DNA from: a virus
IMG/VR virus record: IMGVR_UViG_3300028883_000312
Span: 1-54,816 of that record
Direction: 5' to 3' (one strand)
DNA: 54,816 bases
The notes beneath the pieces are model-generated. The model worked only from the letters and a program-made list of their open reading frames with translations, had not been told where the DNA came from and did not search any database. How positions within the stretch are numbered: the stretch's first letter is position 1; each line of letters starts with the position of its first letter. The translations under genes and the position numbers were made by a program. Shown piece by piece: positions 48,644 to 54,730 of the stretch.

Positions 48644-48655
48644 GAGGACATAGAC
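48643..48655 (+). repeat. Start-associated repeat, copy 3
   Basis: AGAGGACATAGAC before the ATG at 48657; one base differs from copies 1 and 2. Confidence 0.82.
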
Positions 48656-48656
48656 T

Positions 48657-48983
48657 ATGGTAAGCGAAGAAAGATTAACCAAAGCGCTTAAATACCTTGC
48701 TGAGACAGACGAGGAGTGCGCTAGGGCCAGAGCCTTAGTCAAAGGCTTGGAGGAACAGCGGAAAACTGTCAAAGCCCTAGCTTACCTGGAAGCAGAGGGA
48801 ACCAACACAGACCGACAAGAGAAAGCCTATGCCAGTAGTGAATACACTGAACACATAGCAAGGCTGGAAAATGCTATCGCGGATTACGAACTGTTAGCTA
48901 ACAAGCGTAGTACCGAAGCGTTGATCGTTGAAGTCTGGCGATCAGAAGGGGCAAATCGCAGACGTGGAACGTTAAACGGGTAA
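48657..48983 (+). CDS. Small helical phage protein
   Basis: A 108-residue helical protein (LTKALKYLAETDEECARARA, LVKGLEEQRKTVKALAYL, then KAYASSEYTEHIARLENAI). It resembles a common orphan family of siphovirus and podovirus early regions. Coiled coil. Function unknown. Confidence 0.65.
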   Translation: MVSEERLTKALKYLAETDEECARARALVKGLEEQRKTVKALAYLEAEGTNTDRQEKAYASSEYTEHIARLENAIADYELLANKRSTEALIVEVWRSEGANRRRGTLNG

Positions 48984-48999
48984 CGGAGAGCAAGAAAAC

Positions 49000-49224
49000 A
49001 TGAGGGATAAAGGCAATATTTATATTCACATAATTGAAGAAGGTGATAGCCATGTTTTAAGCAAGCGCTTAGTTTCTAGTGTGCCGAGGCCGGGTGACGA
49101 GATACGTTTTAGTGTCGAAGGAAAAGAACAATTTTACGAAGTGACGCGTGTTGTATGGGTTTATGATGAGCCTGAACATCCTTTTGATCGGGTGAATATT
49201 GGCGTGAATCAAGTCATGATATAG
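49000..49224 (+). CDS. Small beta-rich unknown protein
   Basis: A 74-residue protein (IYIHIIEEGDSHVLSKRLVS, PGDEIRFSVEGKEQFYEVTR, VVWVYDEPEHPFDRVNIGV), most likely a small beta barrel as known from several phages. Start after GGAGAGCAAGAAAAC. Confidence 0.62.
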   Translation: MRDKGNIYIHIIEEGDSHVLSKRLVSSVPRPGDEIRFSVEGKEQFYEVTRVVWVYDEPEHPFDRVNIGVNQVMI

Positions 49225-49233
49225 GTTAATTAC

Positions 49234-49246
49234 AGCGGGGATATGA
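49234..49246 (+). repeat. Start-associated repeat AGCGGGGATATGA, copy 1
   Basis: In front of the 58-residue gene. Longer copies with AACTAACGAGC in front are at 49934-49957 and 50208-50231. Confidence 0.8.
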
Positions 49247-49249
49247 TCG

Positions 49250-49426
49250 ATGAAATTGCGAATTAGAACTATGCAAGACAAATACGGTTCACGCCAGCAT
49301 GTCTTATTTACTGACGAGTCAGGGATTGCGAAACCTTTAGTTGTGCTTGATACCATCGCCATCGATGAATTTATAAAAATGTATTACGACGAACAGAAGG
49401 CAATGGATAAGATTGTTAAGGGTTAA
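49250..49426 (+). CDS. Short unknown early protein
   Basis: A 58-residue frame (QDKYGSRQHVLFTDESGIAK, then DTIAIDEFIKMYYDEQKAMD). Start within the AGCGGGGATATGA repeat context. Helical C-terminus. Below usual length cut-offs, but the ribosome site and the repeat support it. Confidence 0.6.
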   Translation: MKLRIRTMQDKYGSRQHVLFTDESGIAKPLVVLDTIAIDEFIKMYYDEQKAMDKIVKG

Positions 49427-49458
49427 TTGGAGCGATGGCTATTGAGTAAGGAATCACT

Positions 49459-49665
49459 ATGAGTATTTTAGAAAAACTTGGGTATGACGAAGGTCGAATT
49501 ATAAACGTGACCCTATCAGAAGATAAAAAGACGGTTGAGCTTGAGGAAGCCTGCGATGAGTTCTTTTATGTTGATTTGAACAAAGATGACTTTGCTAAAT
49601 TTATTGATGAATTAAAAGCAATACATAGTCAAATGGTTGATGGAGGCGAGGGGATAGATAACTAA
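49459..49665 (+). CDS. Small acidic unknown protein
   Basis: A 68-residue acidic protein (NVTLSEDKKTVELEEACDEF, then FYVDLNKDDFAKFIDELKAI). Stop overlaps the next start (TAATGG). Not recognised. Confidence 0.62.
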   Translation: MSILEKLGYDEGRIINVTLSEDKKTVELEEACDEFFYVDLNKDDFAKFIDELKAIHSQMVDGGEGIDN

Positions 49666-49931
49666 TGGCTGACGTTATCAACATTGATGAACAGCGCCCA
49701 CATTTAACAGGTGAGGCACGTTGTGTAGCTTGTGGCCATACTTGGGTGGCGGTTGCGCCTGTCGGCACTAAAGAGCTGGAATGTCCAGAGTGTTTAACAG
49801 AGAAGGGGCTTTATAGATACAACGTTGTACCTAACGGAAAGATCTGGGAATGTGATTGCGGGTGCGATTTATTCTTTGTTTTACCTACAGGGTTCCAGTG
49901 TTACCAGTGTGGGACAGAACAGAGGTTTTAG
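49665..49931 (+). CDS. Zinc-ribbon phage protein
   Basis: An 88-residue protein with two zinc ribbons: CVACGHTWVAVAPVG with CPEC, and CDCGCDLFFV with CYQCG. I recognise the type (VACGHxWxAVAPVG...LECPEC) as frequent in proteobacterial phages. Role unknown. Confidence 0.72.
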   Translation: MADVINIDEQRPHLTGEARCVACGHTWVAVAPVGTKELECPECLTEKGLYRYNVVPNGKIWECDCGCDLFFVLPTGFQCYQCGTEQRF

Positions 49932-49933
49932 GC

Positions 49934-49957
49934 AACTAACGAGCAGCGGGGATATGA
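49934..49957 (+). repeat. Start-associated repeat, extended copy 2
   Basis: AACTAACGAGC followed by AGCGGGGATATGA (sharing bases); its ATG is the start of the gene at 49954. Confidence 0.8.
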
Positions 49958-50175
49958 CAATGTTTTCAGTAAGACAAAAGAGAGAAATAGCCGATAAGGT
50001 GCAGCAAATTTTAAGAGAAACGGGGCATCCTGAATTGCCAGAGGGAGAAATAATATTCAACTTACATGTGGATGGAGCAGAAGCTTGGTCTTGGGCAGAC
50101 ATTCGTAATAATGGAGCTGTGGAAAATCCAGAGGTAAATCCATGGAATGAAAAACAAGACCATAAAAATCTTTAG
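49954..50175 (+). CDS. Small unknown early protein
   Basis: A 73-residue protein (SVRQKREIADKVQQILRETG, HPELPEGEIIFNLHVDGAEA, then WSWADIRNNG), a common phage orphan type. The open frame begins earlier at 49825, but 49954 or 49960 is preferred because of the repeat ribosome site. Confidence 0.62.
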   Translation: MTMFSVRQKREIADKVQQILRETGHPELPEGEIIFNLHVDGAEAWSWADIRNNGAVENPEVNPWNEKQDHKNL

Positions 50176-50207
50176 TGGCGTGGTTAATTGGTCGGAGGAC
50201 TATAGGT

Positions 50208-50231
50208 AACTAACGAGCAGCGGGGGTATAG
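50208..50231 (+). repeat. Start-associated repeat, extended copy 3
   Basis: AACTAACGAGCAGCGGGGG before the ATG at 50234. GGTTAATTGG also recurs at 49421 and 50182. Confidence 0.8.
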
Positions 50232-50233
50232 AT

Positions 50234-50425
50234 ATGAGCCACATAGAAAGGTTAGACCTACAGCCAGAAGTTTTGGAGTTATTGGTTAAGATTGTTGAGC
50301 AAAACAGGATCATCTTGGAGCAGAATGGGGCGCTGATTGAAACATTAGCGTCCCCGCCTACTCTTGTGTCTAGAGACTATGTGCATGGTCCAGATGATCG
50401 CGGTTTTGGGCCTATCGCTAGGTAA
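50234..50425 (+). CDS. Small coiled-coil early protein
   Basis: A 63-residue protein with a helix (LELLVKIVEQNRIILEQNGA) and an unstructured C-terminus. Not recognised. Confidence 0.58.
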   Translation: MSHIERLDLQPEVLELLVKIVEQNRIILEQNGALIETLASPPTLVSRDYVHGPDDRGFGPIAR

Positions 50426-50450
50426 TGCCATTAAAACGAGACAAGATACT

Positions 50451-50771
50451 ATGAGCTTCTTCAAAGAACCTAGATTCAAAAGCAAAGCCTATACTGACTG
50501 GGTCTGTACCCTTAACTGTGTTGTCTGCGGTGGTAATGGCAGCCCGGTTAATCAGATTGTACCCCACCACATTAAAGGCGTTGGAGGGTTAGGTGGAGCA
50601 GGGCTTAAAGCGCCGGACAACTATACTATGCCCATGCATGTCACTTGTCACACTAATTGGCATGGTGACTCCCATATCAACCAAGATTTATTGGAGAACC
50701 AATGGGAATGGACGGCGAGAACACAAGCCGCTGCTATTGTTGCCATAGCCAATGGAGAGCTGAAACTGTGA
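50451..50771 (+). CDS. HNH-like nuclease (DUF968/YbcO type)
   Basis: A 106-residue protein. CVVCGGNGSPVNQIVPHHIK carries a CxxC pair and a His pair; then LKAPDNYTMPMHVTCHTNWH and the end helix. The zinc/His-Cys arrangement is like the DUF968 and YbcO nuclease families near recombination genes in lambdoid phages. A Holliday junction or ssDNA nuclease role is likely but the family assignment is not certain. The ATG at 50451 starts at a sensible place; the open frame starts earlier at 50364. Confidence 0.68.
   Translation: MSFFKEPRFKSKAYTDWVCTLNCVVCGGNGSPVNQIVPHHIKGVGGLGGAGLKAPDNYTMPMHVTCHTNWHGDSHINQDLLENQWEWTARTQAAAIVAIANGELKL
50754..50771 (+). repeat. Start-associated repeat GGAGAGCTGAAACTGTGA, copy 1
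   Basis: An 18-bp sequence that holds the stop of one gene, a ribosome site and the GTG start of the next. Identical copy at 50986-51003, third at 51180-51196 with five G in front. Confidence 0.88.
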
Positions 50772-50995
50772 CTATAATTGACCAGATTGTATCAAAGATT
50801 GATAACTTCTATCGCCACTACGGGAAACCCCCTAAATATTTATATCTAGGGTACGAAGATATGGATGAGTTTAAAAGAGAAACTGACTATTTGATTGTAG
50901 GCACAACGAAGCCGGAAGAAAGACGTAGTTTTCATGGATTGCTGATTTATGAGGTAGATGCTGAACATCATATAAATGTTTCGATGGAGAGCTGA
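50768..50995 (+). CDS. Small unknown early protein
   Basis: A 75-residue protein starting with GTG in the repeat (TIIDQIVSKIDNFYRHYGKP, PKYLYLGYEDMDEF, FHGLLIYEVD). An earlier ATG in the open frame lies inside the nuclease gene. Not recognised. Confidence 0.6.
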   Translation: MTIIDQIVSKIDNFYRHYGKPPKYLYLGYEDMDEFKRETDYLIVGTTKPEERRSFHGLLIYEVDAEHHINVSMES

Positions 50996-51003
50996 AACTG
51001 TGA
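50986..51003 (+). repeat. Start-associated repeat, copy 2
   Basis: Exact copy of the 18-bp sequence at 50754-50771. Confidence 0.88.
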
Positions 51004-51188
51004 AAGAAGATGATTATATTATTGCAACGAATAGGGTCAAAGTAACAGAGGCTATAAATCTGCTTCGCGAAACGTTGTCAGGGGAGAAGTGGGGAATCAG
51101 CGATAAAGCTAAAAGTGACATGATAGGGAAGCTATGCGCCATAGAAGATAAGCTATTTTCTATGATAGAAATTGATGCAGGGGGCTGA
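51000..51188 (+). CDS. Small helical early protein
   Basis: A 62-residue protein starting with GTG in the repeat (NRVKVTEAINLLRETLSGEK). Helical and charged. Function unknown. Confidence 0.58.
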   Translation: MKEDDYIIATNRVKVTEAINLLRETLSGEKWGISDKAKSDMIGKLCAIEDKLFSMIEIDAGG

Positions 51189-51196
51189 AACTGTGA
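51180..51196 (+). repeat. Start-associated repeat, copy 3
   Basis: GGGGGCTGAAACTGTGA; differs from the others only at the ribosome site. Confidence 0.82.
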
Positions 51197-51543
51197 TTAG
51201 CCCAACAGTAAACAGCAAAAAGCTACTTGAAAAAGAGGGCTATGCTGTGGGCATTACTGAGAAATGGAACCCTCATGTAAAAATTAGGCAGGACTTATTT
51301 AATTTTGTAGACCTACTAGCCATACATGAATCATTAGGGGCAGTAGGCATACAGACCACCACACAGGCGCACATCAGCGAGAGGATTAAAAAAGCCATAA
51401 ACTGTGAACACTTCAAAACATGGCTCAAGGCAGGACTTAAGGTTGAGTTTCACGGCTGGCACAAGAAAAAGAATAGATGGGAAGTGGACAGGCGCGAAGC
51501 CCATCTGATAGACGATAAAGTCAACGTTTCACGTATTCCATGA
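51193..51543 (+). CDS. Conserved phage protein, possible nuclease fold
   Basis: A 116-residue protein: SPTVNSKKLLEKEGYAVGIT, TEKWNPHVKIRQDLFNFVDL, then GIQTTTQAHISERI and AGLKVEFHGWHKKKNRWEVD. The pattern (D-L-F-F-x-D-L-A-I, then Q-T-T) recalls a PD-(D/E)xK-like fold in which the central strand ends QTT instead of ExK. Homologs occur in many phages; activity is not established. It starts with GTG in repeat copy 3 and overlaps the VRR-NUC gene start. Confidence 0.65.
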   Translation: MISPTVNSKKLLEKEGYAVGITEKWNPHVKIRQDLFNFVDLLAIHESLGAVGIQTTTQAHISERIKKAINCEHFKTWLKAGLKVEFHGWHKKKNRWEVDRREAHLIDDKVNVSRIP

Positions 51544-51821
51544 AAGCGACAATACAAAAAGACGTTCTTAAAATGCTGAACAACCATCCAGAGGTTGCTT
51601 GGGCTATTGATTTTAGATCAGAGCTATCAAGCATTATCGGTCAAATGATAGATGGTAGATTACTCGCGATTGAAGTCAAACAACCAGGAAAAGAACCAAC
51701 ATCAGAACAATATGAGTTCCTGGCCAAGGTCAATGCTAATCGTGGCATAGGGTTTTGGGTTTACTCACCAGTCCAGGTTGATCAGATTATGTCAAAGCTG
51801 GACATATTGGCAGCAGTATAG
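51540..51821 (+). CDS. VRR-NUC domain protein lacking the catalytic Asp
   Basis: A 93-residue single-domain VRR-NUC protein. The core MIDGRLLAIEVKQPGKEPTS with Gln 57 fits the family, including the E45-x-K47 pair. Where active members have Asp (in S-D-I-I-G) this one has Ser-Ser-Ile-Ile-Gly (residues 30-34), so the metal-binding Asp is missing. It may be inactive, a DNA-binding derivative, or use another acid residue nearby. Confidence 0.78.
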   Translation: MKATIQKDVLKMLNNHPEVAWAIDFRSELSSIIGQMIDGRLLAIEVKQPGKEPTSEQYEFLAKVNANRGIGFWVYSPVQVDQIMSKLDILAAV

Positions 51822-51831
51822 GAGGTAGATA

Positions 51832-52011
51832 GTGACTAGAGCGCTACATTTTATAGGGTGGGTTATCATTTTAACGGCGATTGTTGGAACCATCATTACT
51901 AGATTACAGAACCAACATCTAACAGAGACACAGCTTTTTCTAGAGTACTGGTATGTATGGGTATCTGTTGTATTTAGTCTAGGATATGGCTATTGGTTGG
52001 TGAGGAGGTAG
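51832..52011 (+). CDS. Small two-segment membrane protein
   Basis: A 59-residue protein starting with GTG after AGGAGGTAGATA. Two membrane segments (FIGWVIILTAIVGTIIT and YVWVSVVFSLGYGYWLV) separated by a short loop. The stop is followed at once by the next ATG. Role unknown. Confidence 0.62.
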   Translation: MTRALHFIGWVIILTAIVGTIITRLQNQHLTETQLFLEYWYVWVSVVFSLGYGYWLVRR

Positions 52012-52401
52012 ATGATGCGGAAGATTAAATTCAGGGGCCGAGTGTCAAGAGGGATAGCAAATTCTGGGTATTGGGACTATTGGGGTCTTAGTGGCACCGA
52101 TCTGATTCATGTCATAGACCCAGATACTATTGGGCAATACACGGGACTGAAAGACAAAAACGGCAAAGAGATATATGAGGGGGATATTATCTATTTTGGC
52201 TATGGCATCCCAGGTCGCGCAGTCAATGCGCCTGTTGAGTTTATCGGTGGGGCATTTTACGCAATAACAAAAGGCCACAACCCAGATAAATGCCTTGTTG
52301 GTGAACTAGAGGAGTATGTTGGGGAAATAGAAATCATCGGCAACATATACGAAAACCCAGAACTACTGGACCAGGTAAAGGGTGAGGAGGTAGAGACATG
52401 A
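52012..52401 (+). CDS. YopX-family protein
   Basis: A 129-residue protein with the family signature: RKIKFRGRVSRG at the start, DPDTIGQYTGLKDKNGKEIY, EGDII, and EIIGNIYENPELL at the end. YopX proteins are frequent in phages; their molecular function is unknown. Two start codons in a row (52012, 52015) follow GAGGAGGTAG. Confidence 0.85.
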   Translation: MMRKIKFRGRVSRGIANSGYWDYWGLSGTDLIHVIDPDTIGQYTGLKDKNGKEIYEGDIIYFGYGIPGRAVNAPVEFIGGAFYAITKGHNPDKCLVGELEEYVGEIEIIGNIYENPELLDQVKGEEVET

Positions 52402-52423
52402 AGATATCGGGGGTAGTGAAGCT

Positions 52424-52624
52424 ATGAGCACATACGGTGAATATTGCGAAGTCTGTTACCACCCCAAGGAGGACGTTGACCATTGCAAGCATCCTCGTTG
52501 CCCAACATGCAAGATGTGCAAGGGGACGGGATGGAACCATAACGTACAGTGTAAGCCTTCCAAGGCGCACCCATACGGGTGGAAGTCAGCGAAATGTGAT
52601 TGTGGAGTGGATAATGGAAATTAA
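52424..52624 (+). CDS. Small cysteine-rich zinc protein
   Basis: A 66-residue protein with C-x2-C, H-x-C, and CPTCKMCKGTGW, followed by CDCG at the end; probably two zinc sites, DnaJ-like. Not otherwise recognised. Confidence 0.6.
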   Translation: MSTYGEYCEVCYHPKEDVDHCKHPRCPTCKMCKGTGWNHNVQCKPSKAHPYGWKSAKCDCGVDNGN

Positions 52625-52862
52625 AGGCTCTTGTAACCCCATAGTCGGCGGCATGGTCATAGGGACTATCTTTACTGCGTTGATTGCAACCATAGTCGTA
52701 TTGATCTGGTTCCGCCCCGCCATTCCTACCACTAACGAACTGGATGTGGCTATCGTTAAGGCCGTGTTTGCGGAAACGAAGGACTTTTGCGCAAAGATCA
52801 ACGCTAAAAGGTTCAAGGGCCAGGCATCGGGTTTACACATAACAGCAGGGTGTAGCAAATGA
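52614..52862 (+). CDS. Small single-pass membrane protein
   Basis: An 82-residue protein with an N-terminal membrane segment (MVIGTIFTALIATIVVLIWF) and a periplasmic or cytoplasmic charged tail with two cysteines. The start overlaps the previous gene; the stop overlaps the pseB start (ATGA), which ties the sugar operon to the early operon. Confidence 0.62.
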   Translation: MEIKGSCNPIVGGMVIGTIFTALIATIVVLIWFRPAIPTTNELDVAIVKAVFAETKDFCAKINAKRFKGQASGLHITAGCSK

Positions 52863-53788
52863 ATAACATTTTAGTTACTGGCGCCACAGGATTTTTCGGC
52901 AAGGCCTTTATCCGCTTTGTACTGGACATGGGCGTGCAGCGGGTCTGTGTCTACAGCCGAGATGAGTGGAAGCAGGCCCAGATGCGTGAGGAGTTTGATA
53001 ATGACGATAGGCTCAGATGGTTCATAGGCGATGTTCGTGACTATCAGAGACTGCACCGAGCAATGTCTGGAGTGGATACCGTGATTCATGCGGCTGCACT
53101 AAAGCGAATTGAGGTGGGTGAATATAATCCTGACGAGCTAGTCAAGACTAATGTCAATGGGGCCATGAACGTGATTGAGGCGGCTCTCAGCACCAAGGTC
53201 AAGCATGTGGTGGCGCTGTCTACGGACAAGGCGGCCTCTCCGTACAATGCCTATGGTGCATCCAAACTCTTGTCTGAAAAGCTGTTCCTTGCCGCTAATA
53301 ACATAGCCGGGCAAGGTGGGCCGACTTTCGCCGTAACACGCTATGGCAATGTGGCGGGGAGTACTGGGTCGGTGATCCCGCTATGGCGTAGTCTGCAAGA
53401 GGCTGGTGCGCCCATTGTGGTGACGGACCCAGACTGTACCCGTTTCTGGATGACAAGCGAGGAAGCAGTTAGGTTGGTGTTTTGGGCGGTCGGACGCCGA
53501 GACATGGTGGTTCCAGACCTGCCAGCATATCGGATTGAGGATTTGATTGTTGCCATGGGTGAGAAGCTGAGCGATGCCGTGAAGGTAGACATGCGGCCAG
53601 GGGAGAAAAAGCATGAAGCCATGCTCAGCGAGCATGAGTGTTCAGAGTTTTACAAGTCGGATATATATGGGTACTGGGTGCGCGGTGCCTTTGAGTTCGG
53701 TGACTGGCCACTGGATAAGCCACTGACCAGCGACATAGCGCGGCGCATGAGTATTGAGGAGCTGAGGAGAGGATTGGATGAACTGTGA
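52859..53788 (+). CDS. pseB: UDP-GlcNAc 4,6-dehydratase/5-epimerase (PseB-like)
   Basis: A 309-residue short-chain dehydrogenase-type enzyme for the first step of pseudaminic acid synthesis. NAD(P)-binding loop GATGFFG (8-14), AALKRIEVGEYNPDELVKTN, LSTDKAASPYNAYGASK with TDK (122-124) and Tyr 132 to Lys 136, RYGNVAGSTGSVIPLW and TRFWMT all fit the PseB/FlaA1 group rather than four-sugar epimerases. Start is ATGA-coupled to the membrane protein upstream; the end overlaps the aminotransferase by 11 bp. Confidence 0.9.
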   Translation: MNNILVTGATGFFGKAFIRFVLDMGVQRVCVYSRDEWKQAQMREEFDNDDRLRWFIGDVRDYQRLHRAMSGVDTVIHAAALKRIEVGEYNPDELVKTNVNGAMNVIEAALSTKVKHVVALSTDKAASPYNAYGASKLLSEKLFLAANNIAGQGGPTFAVTRYGNVAGSTGSVIPLWRSLQEAGAPIVVTDPDCTRFWMTSEEAVRLVFWAVGRRDMVVPDLPAYRIEDLIVAMGEKLSDAVKVDMRPGEKKHEAMLSEHECSEFYKSDIYGYWVRGAFEFGDWPLDKPLTSDIARRMSIEELRRGLDEL

Positions 53789-54416
53789 CCCCTATCAAGT
53801 AGTGCGTGACTTCGAGGCCGCCCTATGCGCCTACACCGGGGCGCTATATGCAGTGACTACGACCAGCTGCACTATGGCGCTGTTGTTGGCGTGTGCATGG
53901 CATCTTGATAGAGGGCCGACTGGTAACGCCATGAGGTTGTGGTCTCAACGTGAGCGCATTAGCATCCCGAAAAGGACCTACATCAGCGTACCGATGTCAA
54001 TCATACACGCAGGCGGGTGGCCGATATTCAAGGATGAGGAGTGGGAGGGAGAGTATAAACTAGAACCGTTGCCAGTCTGGGACTGCGCTAGGTGGTTGCG
54101 CGGAGATATGTATCGTGCAGGCCAATTTATGTGCTTGAGTTTTCATTGGACGAAGCAACTGTCCTTGGGCCAGGGCGGAGCGATTCTCCACAATGACCCA
54201 GAAGCCGATAAATGGTTACGCCGCGCACGCTTCGACGGTCGCACAGAGGGATTGGCGCCAAAGGCTGACACCTTCGACATGATAGGACACCATTGCTACA
54301 TGAGCCCTCGCGATGCGGCAGAAGGATTGAGCCGACTGGCGACATTGCCCAAGCACAATGACCCTTTACCTAATGACGATTACCCAGACCTTTCCAAAAT
54401 TGAGGTGTTTCGATGA
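53778..54416 (+). CDS. Compact DegT-family aminotransferase (PseC-like)
   Basis: A 212-residue PLP enzyme, about 55 percent of the normal 370-390 residues. Kept: AVTTTSCTMALLLACAWH cofactor region, Asp 102 in WDCARW and the PLP Lys 126 in SFHWTKQLSLGQGGAI. The C-terminal domain is largely missing. It replaces PseC by position between PseB and PseF. It is either a natural compact form or inactive; no frameshift is visible, and its stop overlaps the next start (ATGA). Confidence 0.72.
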   Translation: MNCDPYQVVRDFEAALCAYTGALYAVTTTSCTMALLLACAWHLDRGPTGNAMRLWSQRERISIPKRTYISVPMSIIHAGGWPIFKDEEWEGEYKLEPLPVWDCARWLRGDMYRAGQFMCLSFHWTKQLSLGQGGAILHNDPEADKWLRRARFDGRTEGLAPKADTFDMIGHHCYMSPRDAAEGLSRLATLPKHNDPLPNDDYPDLSKIEVFR

Positions 54417-54730
54417 ATAAAGACGAACCCATCACTTGGGCAATCAAAGACCATGGCGGCAAGGTAGTCGTGGAATTCTCAAGGCAAACCCGCAATGTCG
54501 TGATGGACCCTGAAAACGCCAGGGCTATCGGTGAGGGCATAGCGAAAGCTGCCTATGCCGCACAGTATGGCGCAGCCCCGGAGGAAGGGCGCAACGTTAT
54601 CAGCGAGCAAGTGATGAGCAAGCTAATGACCCGCCTGACACTGGTAATACGGCAGATGCAGGATACAAACAAGGCACCAGCCTACATTGCATCGAGTGTC
54701 TTGGACGTTGTGATGAGGGAGGTGACATGA
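54413..54730 (+). CDS. Conserved small phage protein within the sugar operon
   Basis: A 105-residue helical protein (ITWAIKDHGGKVVVEFSRQT, VVMDPENARAIGEGIAKAAY, then a long C-terminal helix). Proteins with VMDPENARAIGE are frequent in phages and are not sugar enzymes, so its place between the PseC-like gene and pseF shows how the pathway is interleaved with phage genes. ATGA overlaps on both sides. Confidence 0.68.
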   Translation: MNKDEPITWAIKDHGGKVVVEFSRQTRNVVMDPENARAIGEGIAKAAYAAQYGAAPEEGRNVISEQVMSKLMTRLTLVIRQMQDTNKAPAYIASSVLDVVMREVT

